DNA from: Glutinoglossum americanum | Taxonomy: Eukaryota; Ascomycota; Geoglossomycetes; Geoglossales; Geoglossaceae | Assembly (NCBI GenBank): GCA_020080175.1 | Contig: JAGHQL010000069.1 | Location: 57,554 to 121,553, forward strand | Reading direction: 5' to 3' | DNA length: 64,000 bases | Shown: positions 11,550 to 22,511 of the stretch, one piece after another | Layout of the letters: each line of letters begins with the position of its first letter | Position numbering within the stretch: the first letter of the stretch is position 1 | Notes under the pieces: model-generated | What the model was told of the DNA's origin: nothing | Seen by the model: the letters and a program-made list of their open reading frames with translations, nothing else | Database searches by the model: none | Translations under genes and position numbers: made by a program

Positions 11550-12079
11550 ATGAATACTGTGGGTTTCAAGGCCCTGTCCTTCCTTTTCCTGGTGCAACTA
11601 CTTATTTGCCTCCACGGTCTAGGTAAAATCCTTTTGGTACGTCCAAATATCTCGGAGCACAAAGAACTATTCCTGAATGCAACTCACGGTTCCAGGTATG
11701 GATGGGGAGTTCTGATTGCCGGTGCGTCCATGTCTGTCTGCTTTTCAATTCAAATATTCTAACGTTCTTCCTTCTAGCCGGCGGTGGTGCATACTACTTT
11801 GCCAAACGATCCATCAATGAAGATCGTCAGGCTCGTTTCGATAAGGACCAGCAGCGGCGGCGTATGACATCGTCGCTCGAATACAGCAATACTGACGGTG
11901 CCCCGCGACACTCCAGTGCGGCTCAGAGCGCCCACGACGCCAGCCAAGCGCGTTCGGACGTCACGGGAAGCCAGAACTGGGATGCAAGTAAGGAGAACGA
12001 GCTGTCGGTGGCAACAGAGAAAAGCAAGTATGAGGCTAGCCAGCCTTATAGGAGTAAAAAGGGTGATCGATTTAGTTGA
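11550..12079 (+). CDS. Small single-pass, probably mitochondrial protein (DUF4748-like)
   Basis: Exons 11550-11721 and 11778-12079, 157 residues. Residues 1-25 are hydrophobic with few acidic residues, as in a signal-anchor or presequence. The central block RYGWGVLIAAGGGAYYFAKR is created exactly by the splice junction, which supports the intron; it is a transmembrane helix followed by SINEDRQARFDKDQQRRR. The rest is Ser/Asp-rich and hydrophilic. I recall this helix-plus-basic pattern from small uncharacterised fungal mitochondrial proteins (DUF4748); the name is tentative. No function can be given. The start is the first in-frame ATG. Confidence 0.65.
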
Positions 12080-12643
12080 ACAGAGTGGGGCGCGACACTT
12101 GGAGCAGGGAGAAGAGGCGGGAAATGGTTGGAGCTAAAATGGAGAGGCTGTGAAGGTTGTAAATTGCTCGGGATTATTATTAATTGGTCACAGACACATC
12201 TCCACTCAGGGAGTTGAGATCGAGCTTCACACAGCTCATCTCACGCACACATTTCAGTACATAGTTTATTTATTCGGGATCTCTAGGATCGGGGGAAAGT
12301 AAAAGCTATTCTATTGGAGGCGATCCTCACCATCTGCTCTCCGGACTTGCGCATCTGGAGCATTAAAACACCACAACACCGAAGCCAGTAAATATTATCC
12401 ATCCACGCATGCAAAGAAACCCATGTGCCACCTAACAATGCTGGGCATAAGGCTAAGACCTGTGAAACTCGGAAACAGGAAAACGCTAAGTCTAAGCGAT
12501 GTCTAAGCTCACGAGGGATAAATATTCGAAAGACATGTGCAGCGTACCATTCATGAAAGCGTTCTGTGATACACAGCCGAATCTATCTGGAGCAGCAGTA
12601 CATAGAGACTGACTGACTGTAAAGAAAATTAGCCAATGTGAAA
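12080..12643. other. Intergenic between convergent small genes
   Basis: About 560 bases with no recognisable ORF or element; a poly(A)-type region of the plus-strand gene and the 3' end of the minus-strand gene are expected here. Confidence 0.4.
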
Positions 12644-12910
12644 TCAACTAATATTGAACAAAGCTTTATAATGCGACCTCGCAGTGGCGATGTTAGGCGT
12701 ATAGGAGAGATTGTAAACATACCCGTCTTGGTGTTCATCGCCAGGTTTAGGTGGCTTATTCCTACCAACGGCTGGACCAACAAATGGCACAATTGATCCG
12801 ACAGCGATGTAGCTGAGGATGAGCACGCCTTTCACCTTGCCCCCATGGGGTGGGGAGGCACGATGAGAGAATTGACGAAAAGCGCGGCTAAGGTGTGCCG
12901 GAAAGGACAT
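12644..12910 (-). CDS. Very small membrane protein, 73 residues if spliced
   Basis: Minus strand. Exon 12723-12910 encodes a basic, Ser/Arg N-terminus (SFPAHLSRAFRQFSHRAS) that looks like a mitochondrial presequence, then GGKVKGVLILSYIAVGSIVP, one transmembrane helix, and VGRNKPPKPGDEHQ. A 45-nt interval 12678-12722 starts GTATGT, has a CTAAC branch-like site and ends in AG; its removal keeps the frame and ends the protein in SHYKALFNIS. Because 45 is a multiple of three, the unspliced frame is also open (88 residues). Size and layout resemble small respiratory-chain subunits or assembly factors, but I cannot name it. Confidence 0.5.
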   Translation of the reverse strand: MSFPAHLSRAFRQFSHRASPPHGGKVKGVLILSYIAVGSIVPFVGPAVGRNKPPKPGDEHQDGYVYNLSYTPNIATARSHYKALFNIS

Positions 12911-13902
12911 TATTATCGGCTGATACGGCCCACAGGTGTTTGCACTGTTTGTTCTGTTTTGGTGGAAAGGACGGGCGGGATATGGTAGATTCTGAGCTCG
13001 ATATGATGAGAGCGGTTGCAGCAGCTCTATATAGATGTTGAGTTGTGATCGTTAATCCTGGCAGGGCGAGTGTTGAAGCTGGAGTTGGCTACGTACTATA
13101 TAGTATCTCGAGCAATATCGCGTGAGAAATGACCTGATTCGAGTGCTGCGGGTGAATTCCGTGGGAAAGCGCTTAACCACATAAGTTCCGCCGGAGGCGG
13201 GTCGCAATGTCTACATATCAATCCGCTATGTAAATTTCCAAACTGCCCAAGGAACAGTCCTTTGTAAGCTACGGCTCAAAATTCATATGAACTGATAAAT
13301 TTCGAAAGCTTGAAGAGTAAATCCGATCGGGATGGCTCGACAGCAGAGGATGCTAGCTTGTTTTGGAAACCTCAGGGCCGAGCCGCTTCGGCAAAGCCAG
13401 CCGCGTGACTCCCCAACATTTAATCGTTCTCGACTGCACATCACTCCAGATCAAACAACCTCCAGCGCACAATCACTTGAACGGCCCTTATTGTTTAATA
13501 GTGATGACTCATGGGGGTGGGTTTCGAAGAGGAGATGGAGAGAATTGTATTTATTGTGAAACGGCGGTGGGGTTGCAATGGGAAGAGATGGGGTTTGGGT
13601 GCGGGAAGGGTGCAGGGTTCCAATATGCTCTTGGCAGCAAGTGTTGAGAGCCGCATGTCGCGAAGCGAATTGCGGCTCTTCGCAGCCTCGTGATCGGGAC
13701 TCTTTCATCGCCATCGACTGCAAACCTTCAGACCACTGACTTTTTTTTACCACTGTGTCGCAGCCATTGCAGACCCAAGAGGAGTAGACTCTTACGGCAT
13801 TTTCTTTTATAGTCCCCCACTGGCTGATCCAAGCCTGGTCCGGGCGATCGACAAATTCTTTCATGCTAATCTCCAGAGACTTGCATCGATGACTTGAACA
13901 AC
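12911..13902. other. Divergent intergenic region, 1 kb
   Basis: Contains the upstream regions of the small membrane-protein gene (minus) and of CTK1 (plus). A 153-codon minus ORF at 13451-13912 overlaps the CTK1 start and has no protein-like features. Nothing else was supported. Confidence 0.4.
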
Positions 13903-16900
13903 ATGGCTGCAAGTCGCGGGAGTCACTCGCAGAGGAGTTACTGGCGAGATGAAGATGACCTTAGAGATCGAGGTAGAGCTGGTCCGTCTGCGCCAAGGGA
14001 GCATCGTCAGAGTTCGCCTTCCTCCAATAGGCGTACACTTGGTTCTGAATGGGAGGTGAAGACAAGCGGAAAGGATTTCGATGGACCTTCATCGTATTCA
14101 AACACAAAATCAAATCACGGCGATAGAGGAAGAGACCATCAAGTAACGGGAGGTTTCCCTCCGTCGATATCGCCTCACAGAGGTTCAAGGGGCGATAACA
14201 CAGGCGCCAATCGTATTCAGGATTCTGATGACGAACGAGGTGTACACAGGCATAAGCACCGATATCCATCATCACCTACCGCAAAACGACGTAGGAGTCG
14301 CAGTGCTTCTCCTCACAAGCGACACCCCAAAAAGTCCAAACACGGACGCAGCCGCAGCCCACATCGTTCTGAGAGGTCTCCGAACAACGCTTCCGAAATG
14401 CAAAGCAGATATCGTGACCGTTCTTTGTCACCACGACGATCGCCTCATTCTCAAAAACTACGACTGCGAAAGTGGGAATACCCTACGCCCGTTGACCGCC
14501 GGACTCCTGAAGCCCAACAAATGTCTTCTAGTCGCAGGCGCTCTCGATCACCAATCTCGAGACAGGGGCCTCCGCCATTAAGAGGACGTTCACCACTCGT
14601 TATGGATCGTCGCCCTGCGTCATCAGGTAAGCGAGATGCTTCACCTCGCCGAGTGTCACCGCCAGCTAGATTTTCATCCGGTCGCCGACCGTCCCCATCT
14701 TCGAAAAAATGGGAGGAGGGGAGACGGGGTCCGCACAACTCTGGCCGAGCCTCGCCAAAGTCTGATCGTCGTCTCTCCTCCCCGCCACGCTCTCGTCCCA
14801 ACGCACCCGCATCACACTCTCGCCGAACATCTCCTAACCCTCCAAGGCCCTCCTCTAAATATTTGAGAGTATCGAGAGACCCATCTCCTACCGTCTCACC
14901 CCGCCGTCAATCATACCACGACGGTTCACAGAAGTCTCCCCAAACGTCATCACGTTCCTCTCCTTCTGGGTCAAAGGCTGTTCATCGTGGTCATTCACCG
15001 TCAATGATCCGCAACGCCAAGAATAGGGAAACTACTACGGTAACCGAAAAACCTCCGCCATCTCCGCCAAGACCAATTCCGAGTTTTACTGATTCGGACG
15101 ACCACGATCTGATTGACGGAGACGCTCGCATACGGGAGGCTTTCCCTATGCACGGGATGAAGGTTTCCGACGTTCCACGTCCTTCGCCTGCGCCTGTGTC
15201 ACAGTCTACTCCCGCCCCGATTGACACACGCCAACATTATTCAAACTCTTCACAATATATAGGTCCAAATTCGGGTCATCATCTCTCACCACAGTCACAA
15301 TCCCCGTATGGGAATGGACGTGGTTGGGGGGGTCAACAACACTTTAATGGCCAGCATGGGTATGCTACTTCTTTTTATGGTTGTGTACAATTAATATTAA
15401 TAGTTGATACAGGCAACCGATGAACCAGTACTCCCCGCCAAATCAGCCTTACCGTGGGAATAGCTTTTCATCACCTAACGGCCCTCAAGGACAATTTTAC
15501 CAAAACCATCAGCATCACGGACATTTTTCTGCTCCCCACAATCAGATGCAACCCGGGTTTCCGAATCAGCAGTATCGAGGGAACCAGCAGGGTTTTCGTC
15601 AGAACCAATTTAGTCCAGTCCAGGACCGCCGATTCTCAGGTCCGGGGCAGCAAGGGTTTCCCATACACGGGCAACGCGGTCGAGGGCACTTTAGCAATCT
15701 ACATTGGACAAGTAACGGTAGGGGCATAGGGCGCGGACAATTCGACCAGCATCCTAGCATGGTAAATCAAACGGGGCCAGGACCGCAGCAATTCGCGCCG
15801 CAACAAACACCAACACAACAGTCAAACTTCGAACAAGTACCGGAAGACAGTGGCGACCCTGACGACAACCCGTTTCGGCCCTCGAAAGCTCTTCAAGTCG
15901 AGGATGAGAGCTCTACCCTAAATGCGCAACAGGTGGAAGCAACCCAGAATGGTGTTCCGGCGGAAGGACAGAAGATGCTGCCTCCTACAGGCCGACCGAT
16001 TCCGAAGGGCCCTCAAGACAAGAGTGGTCAGAAATTCAGCTTCGCATTCAAGTCTAAGGCGCCTACTACGAAACCGGACCTCTCTCAGAAGATGCGGGAG
16101 CCGGCGCCCCGCCGTGACGCAGTAAGTTCTGGTCCTGGTCCGTCGGGAACAAGAACAAAGACTCGCGAGACACCTTCAGAACATACTTTAAAAAGAGCAA
16201 CCGGCCCTGAGAGACACGCCCCACGCAAAGAGGAAAAGAAGGTAGAGAAGCGGGAAGAAAAGCGAGAGATGAGACTCACTAAAGCACCATTGACACTGCC
16301 TCCAGAGTTTGCCGCTTCCGATTCTGTATATTTCCGGAAGCCAGGTAATGAGTCGGTTGTTGGTTCAGGAACATACGGCAAAGTGTTTAAGGCCATGCAT
16401 GTCTACACAAAGCAGTTGGTCGCTCTCAAGAAGATCCGGATGGAGGGTGAAAGAGATGGAGTGAGTTCCGGCCTTGAGTACACAATCTACTGCCTATGCT
16501 AACTCTGGTTAGTTCCCTGTCACCGCGGTTCGCGAGATCAAGCTTCTACAATCCTTAAAACATGTCAACGTTGTTAGCCTACAGGAAGTCATGGTCGAAA
16601 AGAACGACTGCTTCATGGTCTTCGAATATCTTTCCCACGACCTTACAGGCCTTCTCAACCATCCGACCTTCAAGCTGGAACATGCCCACAAGAAGCATCT
16701 TGCTAAGCAACTCTTTGAGGGTCTAGACTACCTTCACCGCCGCGGAGTACTCCATCGCGACATCAAGGCCGCCAATATCCTCGTTAGTCGTGAGGGTCAG
16801 CTTAAGCTTGCCGATTTTGGACTTGCTCGTTTCTTCGCCAAGCGTCGGCAATTGGACTATACGAACCGCGTTATAACCATCTGGTACCGGTCTCCTGAGC

Positions 16901-17632
16901 TTTTGCTAGGTGAAACACAATATGGCCCTGCAGTCGACATTTGGAGTGCTGCTTGTGTACTTATTGAGATTTTCACCAAGCATGCCATCTTCCCGGGAGA
17001 CGGCGGAGAGATCAACCAATTAGACAAGATCTACGCCATACTGGGAACACCCATGAAGACTGAATGGCCAAGTTTAGTAGATATGGCCTGGTATGAGCTT
17101 CTAAGGCCTGTCGAACGAAGGCACAATGTTTTTGCCGAAAAGTACAAAGAGTAAGTATCCTACCCTACGCGTCTTAGGATTTAACCATCCCTGGGGGAAT
17201 GCCTTCTAATCTAGTCTCCCACCTTTTCTAGGAAATTGACACCGGCCGCTTTCGATCTTCTTTCCTCCATGTTTCAGTACGACCCAGCAAAGAGGCCATC
17301 TGCGACCGAGATTCTTGAACACCCGTACTTTGTGAGCGAGGAGCCAGCGCCTAGACAGGCCATTGAGTGGGTCCCCTCGAACAACACTATGTGTAACGTG
17401 TGGTTGCTAATCGTGCTCGCCCCTCCCTAGACTCCGCGACCTTGAGGGTGACTGGCACGAGTTCGAGTCCAAGGCTCTGCGGAAAGAAAATGAGCGTCGC
17501 GACAAAGAGGCCAAGAAAGAAATCCAGAGGAAAGAGCAGCAGAAGGAAAAGGAGAGGGAGAAACGGCGGTCGTCTATGACTGTATCAACTGAGCGAGACG
17601 CCAAGCGGCAACAGACTGCGCGACCAGGTTAG
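13903..17632 (+). CDS. CTK1: CTD kinase catalytic subunit (Ctk1/CDK12-type)
   Basis: Exons 13903-15359, 15413-16460, 16513-17150, 17232-17390, 17431-17632; 1167 residues. The first 450 residues are Arg/Ser-rich with repeated SRSP-type motifs, as in CDK12/CDK13, followed by a Gln/Asn/Gly-rich stretch. The kinase domain starts at the Gly loop VGSGTYGKVFKA, with the catalytic Lys in LVALKKIR, a cyclin helix PVTAVREIKLLQ, the HRDIKAANIL catalytic loop, DFGLARFF, and the activation segment RVITIWYRSPELLLGETQ. The C-terminus has LEGDWHEFESKALRKE and a charged coiled coil, typical of fungal Ctk1. The kinase phosphorylates the RNA polymerase II CTD (Ser2) with a cyclin K-like partner and couples elongation to 3' processing. 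The last intron is only 40 nt, fixed by phase. Start is the first ATG after an in-frame TTG. Confidence 0.92.
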
Positions 17633-18299
17633 ACAGCCTATGGGCATCGCTCCGCCACACGGAAACCCATTGACTTGTAGAATACCACGGCTCGGAGGGT
17701 GGCGTACTGTGGCTTTTGCGGGGTTATATTTCGGGATTTTTGAGTCTCTAACTGGTGCACCGGCATGGGTCTTAGTTAGATCGTTGCATTCGCAGTGGCC
17801 TAGAGAAGAAATACAGATACAAACATACCCTATAGTGTCTTGACTAGCGCATCCTATGGAAAATTGGGACGTTTGATCCACCGCCACCAACGGCCAACGC
17901 CCGGTAAATCTTTTTTCTATGCTGTACTCCCATGGTGATGCGACTGCTGCATAGGAGGTTAGGGAATAGCTCCTGGAAAATCGAGGACACCCTTGTGAGA
18001 CAAAAAATCAAATTCTCATTGATGCTCCATTATCCGTCGCACTGAAAATAATAAGATTCCCGTCGTTGAGAAGTCAATCCCTACGAGATTTGAATCTGGT
18101 GGGGTCACTGGTTCCAGCAGGGCTATCCGGTCTGCCTTGTGGGGATAGTTGTCGACCCTTTACAACAAACATACAAAGATACCTGCATTTAGGACCTCAC
18201 TTATGGATTTTCAAATGTCTATACCGCTAGGGGAGCTGTTAGTAGACATAGGCTACCTTACGGCCGCCACAACATGGTACGCCCACAAGCCCAACGTAG
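17633..18299. other. Intergenic, nothing recognised
   Basis: CTK1 3' region and 670 bases of sequence in which short ORFs on both strands show no family resemblance. Confidence 0.4.
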
Positions 18300-18965
18300 A
18301 AAAGCCTGTGCTAATTGCTTTCACAGTACCCTGAGCCAATGGCCTTTGGACTTTGAGGGCAATACTGGGTGCATCCTCGAGAGCATCCGCCTCGCAAAGC
18401 CTGCTGGGGTTTCCTTGCGTGTTGGTCCGGGACTGGAGATCACATATGCTGGATTTCAGAGCGTATTATCATGAAGGTGCCGACAGAGGATATGGCTGTC
18501 CCGGCCACTTCCTGGGGGGATACGGCCACTAGCTTTCCGGATTCTCTCAGCCTCTTGCCTGTATGGAGATCTAGGCCACCCGTTCCTCACTGCTGCCCCT
18601 ACGGCTGAACTAGAACTGATCGCGAGTGCCCAGAACGATGAAGTGGATATGGACGCGGTGTATGACGAGCTTAGTGTATTTGACCGCCTCCGTAAGGTCG
18701 AAAAGTTGGGAGTGTGGGGCATGTGGACGAGGCTCTTGCATATTTGGGCGATAGGTTAACTCCCCGTGAGATTGCTTCCAAAGCTACACATTCCATCCGG
18801 TACTATGCAATCGACAGGCATAAACTGGCCGTATTGACGCCGTCGTACCATGCGGAACAATACAGTCCAGGTTGACCTGAGGCCGCTCTTGTACCCTGTG
18901 TTTAGCTGGCCGTACAAGAAGATCTGGGCCAACGTGGAGGCGTTGGAGGCAAAGAGGGAGGAAAC
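18300..18965 (+). pseudogene. QNS1: Relic of glutamine-dependent NAD+ synthetase (QNS1), internally deleted
   Basis: The left part (18310-18445) reads SQWPLDFEGN, ESIRLAKPAGVSLRVGPGLEI, matching the start of the nitrilase domain of eukaryotic NAD synthetase. After about 40 intron-like bases comes GYGCPGHFLGG, again in the correct order. The next part (18570-18960) jumps to the C-terminus: GHPFLTAAPTAELE, NDEVDMDAVYDELSVFDRLR, then after a one-base frameshift [29 protein letters not shown], and after another shift DLRPLLYPVFSWPYKKI. About 500 residues of the enzyme between the two parts are missing. At least three frameshifts and in-frame stops show that it cannot make an active enzyme. Intact QNS1 makes NAD from deamido-NAD, glutamine and ATP and is essential, so a working copy should exist elsewhere. 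The relic lies 330 bases upstream of the NADH pyrophosphatase gene. Confidence 0.85.
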
Positions 18966-19295
18966 GGGGATGGCGCAAGCCGTGAGATGCAATGGCGGGA
19001 GGCGTACCAGAGCACGATTGTGTTGGAGTTGAAATATATACAGCTTTGGGACCTAGTGGAAAAGGACAACCAGGAGGCTGATGGCAACGTCAGTTACGAG
19101 AGATACTGCAATGGACATCTACTATGGTCAAAATGTTTCTTATCGATAAGCGAATGTGCCGACATCGGACAACTACCTGTGTGTGTCTTGTCTTAACATC
19201 GCAACATCTTTCCAGTACCATGATCGCCTAACATCGTCGTTGACTGCTAGTCAATTGCGAATTGCGAAGGGCTTGCACCACTGGACATCTCAGAC
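18966..19295. other. Leader region of NPY1
   Basis: Between the relic and the NPY1 start. It contains the decayed end of the relic and the promoter of NPY1; short ORFs here are not convincing. Confidence 0.35.
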
Positions 19296-20574
19296 ATGTT
19301 AGCGCACCCTGATCCATCCAGTTCCACCCACCACGATCTAGACTCAATACTCTCACGCAAGTCTGAAGTTTCCAACTACTTCTCTGGCTCACCCCTCAAC
19401 CGCGTCGCTTTCCTCCGGTCCGACCACGAATTCCTCTCGCACGCTCTGCAACACCTATCTGCTTCATTTCTGCTGTTCAGCAATCTTGCACCATTCACCA
19501 CATCCCCAACCTCTCTCGCCTATGCCACCTACGCAGATGTGACGCCGTTGATTGGTGAAGATCTGCTTGCGAAGAACGAGGAGGATATGGTTAGGGAGTA
19601 CAACTCTGAGGCTGCGATTCCGCTGCTGGTGTTTCTGGGGCTGGACGAAGAGAAGGCAGGTGGCGTCGAGTGGGGGGCGTATACGGGTGCGCCGCAATTT
19701 GCGTTAGATATCACGCCAAAGGGGACACTGAAAGAGAAGGCTGAGGAGCTAGTCAGGGTGGTGGAGGGGAGGGGGTGGAAAGCCTTGCAGGGTCGCACAA
19801 ACTTGAATCTTGACGCTCCACAAGGTACCTCGAGAATCCGATCCTCGTAGACGCTCCCCCTCGCACTAAAGGGATGTGTCTATAGCCGCCACCTATGCGC
19901 AAGCCCGCTCCATGATCGATTGGAATGATCGCAACCCATTTTGCGCCTCTTGTGGCCATAAAACTCTCTCAGTCAACGCGGGCTATAAGCGGGTCTGTCC
20001 GCCGACAGATCTTGCTCTTCCTGTGGGCTCCCAAACACGACCTCCGTGTGTCACCCGAACTGGTGTCCATAACCTCGCTTTCCCTCGTACTGACCCCACC
20101 GTCATTGCTGCTGTCGTTTCTTCCTCTGGCACTTCGCTGCTCCTTGGTCGCAAAAAGCGCTGGCCGCCGCACTGGTATAGCACTCTAGCGGGGTTCGTTG
20201 AACCTGCGGAGTCCGTTGAGGAGGCGGTCCGTCGCGAGATCTGGGAAGAGAGTGGGGTGAAGGTAGGACGCGTGGTGATCCACTCAACGCAGCCGTGGCC
20301 GTATCCAGCGAATCTAATGATTGGCGCCGTGGCGCAGGCAGTGGCGGGCGATGAGGAGATACACCTAAAACATGACCCAGAGCTGGAGGATGCGAAATGG
20401 GTCAGCATAGAGGAGGTAGCAGAGGCACTGGGGGCGAGCACGAGTGGGATAGGCGAAGGCCCAGGTCCAGAGTACAAGGAAGGCGGGCTTAGATTACCAC
20501 CACCGGCGGCAATCGCGAATCGGTTGCTGACGGCTGTAGTGGAAGGCATTCTAGGCGAAGCTAGCAAAATATAG
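19296..20574 (+). CDS. NPY1: NADH pyrophosphatase (Nudix hydrolase, NUDT12/Npy1-type)
   Basis: Exons 19296-19824 and 19886-20574, 405 residues. The N-terminal domain (residues 1-175) is the fungal NUDIX-like cap with NYFSGSPLNRVAFLR. The splice junction creates LDAPQAATYAQARSMIDWND, then a zinc ribbon (FCASCGHKTL, KRVCPP, and a further Cys in RPPC). The Nudix box is complete: GFVEPAESVEEAVRREIWEE with SGV after it, carrying the R-E..E-E metal ligands. It is followed by the NADH-specific array TQPWPYPANLM, close to the SQPWPFPxS consensus. The enzyme splits NADH to NMNH and AMP, usually in peroxisomes, and removes NAD caps from RNA in some relatives. The C-terminus is SKI, near but not equal to the usual peroxisomal signal SKL. 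Confident. Confidence 0.93.
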
Positions 20575-20859
20575 ATAGATACAAAGACGGAAGAGAACAT
20601 AGAAGCCCCCTAGAGAATTGCAGACTAGGGTAGGTGTGAGGCATGCGCTAGATAGATCCATTATACAAGTAGCCCATACAATAAACTGGGGGCGCCTCTG
20701 GTTCGAGATCCCTATTGGGGGGTTGTCTCGCCGACGTCTTCAGCCCACTCTAGTTCACCAGGCTCTCTGCCGGTTCTTCGCCAAGTCCTCTGTTCATGCC
20801 CTAACGCTGCATTTGCTAGAGCTTCTACTCTCAAGGCATGCCCCATACGGCAACCGTCC

Positions 20860-22091
20860 CTACAACATGTCAGCATTAGCCACACCCACACCCTCAATCC
20901 GAGTCAACATACCATCAGCCCCCGCACTCAAAAAACTCTTCTGCGTCCTATGAAACGCCACGGCCGACACCACCTTCCCCTTCCCCGCCCCGCCCTCCAA
21001 CTTCGCGACAACCTTCCCGCTTAGCAGGTCCCAAGCGTAGATACACCCGTCCTCGCTACCGCTCACGACGTATGCATCGCCTACACCGAGGCAGGAGCGG
21101 ATGCGGTAGTCTGTATTGCGGTGGGACTTATAGGATTGAAGGAGGGAGCCGGTGGGCTTATCGAAGAGGCGGATGGTAGAGTCAAGGGTTGAGGTGAGGA
21201 CAGCGGTGGAGTCACTTGTGTGGATGACGGAGGTTACTGGGTCTATGACCGCGGGAGTTTTGTGAGATAAAGGGAAAGAGAAAAGGGTATGATGTGTGGG
21301 GAAATATCAATTAGTAGAAGAGAGAGAGAGAGCTCTGAACTCACGTCCTATTAGATCTACATGCACCTGTCCCATCCGAAGGTCATAAAGTCTTAACTTC
21401 CCATCCACAGACCCCGTCACGATCTCGTGCCCTTGGATATCAACACTCGACACGCTATCCTTCGCCTCCTCAAGGACTTGTATCGGCTTCGTGGACTGGC
21501 TCTTACAATCCCAGAGCCTGACCGTCGCATCAAACGATCCTACCACCGCCCATCCGTTTCAGTAACTATATATATTAAACCCTCTCCCCAAGAAAAACGA
21601 CCCTAATGGCTCACTCGCAATCTAAACCCACCTGTAGCCAAAACGCTAGCATCCCAATTGAAAGCACAAGCATCGATCCTCGAAAAATGCCCCGCGAACC
21701 TCCTTACAGTCCTCGCTGTGGCCACGTCCCAGAGGAACGCCTGTTTGTCCCCGCCTACGGACGCGAAGCGTGCGTTGTCGGAGGCGACGGCGAGATCGAG
21801 CACTTCATAGCCGTGGGCATCGTACGTCTGGACGAGATTCCCGTTGCTGGGATTGTGGAGGAGGATTTTGCGGTCTTGGCCGCCGCTGAGCGCCTACGTG
21901 GTGGAGGGATTAGAAAGCTGGTTGTGGTTTCGCGGGGGTGAGCTCACATATTGACCAAGCCCGGAGCTGTATGTCACGCAGTGAACCGGCCCTTAGCAGA
22001 ATCAGCATGGTAATGAACTCCTTATTGTAGGTGTTTTTATTCTACCGTTATGTCCAGCGAGCTTGGTTGCCAGCCGAGTTGGAAAGCTCAT
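20860..22091 (-). CDS. WD40 protein of the WDR83/MORG1 family
   Basis: Minus-strand exons 22046-22091, 21948-21991, 21632-21893, 21345-21539, 20860-21242; 309 residues. The start MSFPTRLATKLAGHNGPVH joins through two short exons to HCVTYSSGLGQY, then ALSGGQDRKILLHNP. Seven WD repeats follow, including ASVGGDKQAFLWDV, GSFDATVRLWDCKSQSTKPI, TGSVDGKLRLYDLRMG, LTSTLDSTIRLFDK and SGSEDGCIYAWDLLSG. Order and spacing match animal MORG1/WDR83, a scaffold for MAP kinase modules also found with the spliceosome. The acceptor before GSFDATV is tight: only GGTAG|GATCG keeps the frame. A GA-repeat lies in the fourth intron. Confident about family, less about the role in fungi. Confidence 0.9.
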
Positions 22092-22511
22092 CGGGGATTG
22101 ACGTTATGCAGGAAGATATCGCTAGGGAAACGAGCCTAGCTAGGTCCAGCTCAGCCGTCTTGTACAATAATTTTTCTAGCTGAGTTCACGATTAAAAGAA
22201 GTCATGGCAAAGCCTTAATTATTTCGCAACCTACGGACTAGCTAAGGGATAATAAAGCGTACTACTTGAAATCTTGAACATCAAACGAAACCGATAAGGC
22301 ACGGTAGCCGAAATCGACGAATGGACATGGGAATAGAGCATTTTCGCTGGATTGCTCTCCCTCCATTCAGCAATGGAGTAGACGCTATATCGCACTTTTG
22401 ATAGTCCATCCCAAGCACATAAAACACCGAGCTTCCCCCCAATGGCATATAGGCTAGGCAACAATCCCGTCCCGTCCACTTAAAACTTTTCGACTCATGA
22501 CAGAGGGGTGT
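22092..22511. other. Intergenic, about 420 bases
   Basis: Upstream region of the WDR83-like gene and downstream region of the septin gene, both on the minus strand. An 82-codon minus ORF at 22231-22479 has no recognised features. Confidence 0.4.

Noticed and set aside
13451-13912. 153-codon minus-strand ORF overlapping the CTK1 start
   Set aside because: Composition is not protein-like, no domain, and it is antisense to the CTK1 leader.
15360-15412. Possible separate gene starting at 15420 downstream of an SR-rich ORF
   Set aside because: A 53-nt intron joins both frames in phase, and the N-terminal SR region plus kinase is the standard Ctk1/CDK12 layout.
17151-17231. Kinase truncated at 17154
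   Set aside because: GTAAGT donor and phase-correct acceptor at 17232 continue the kinase C-lobe.
19983-20600. 205-codon minus-strand ORF
   Set aside because: Shadow of the NPY1 Nudix exon.
20690-20715. GGTTCGAGATCCC, resembling a tRNA T-loop/B box
   Set aside because: The T-stem does not pair, the spacing has one base too many, and no D-arm, anticodon arm or acceptor stem could be built around it.
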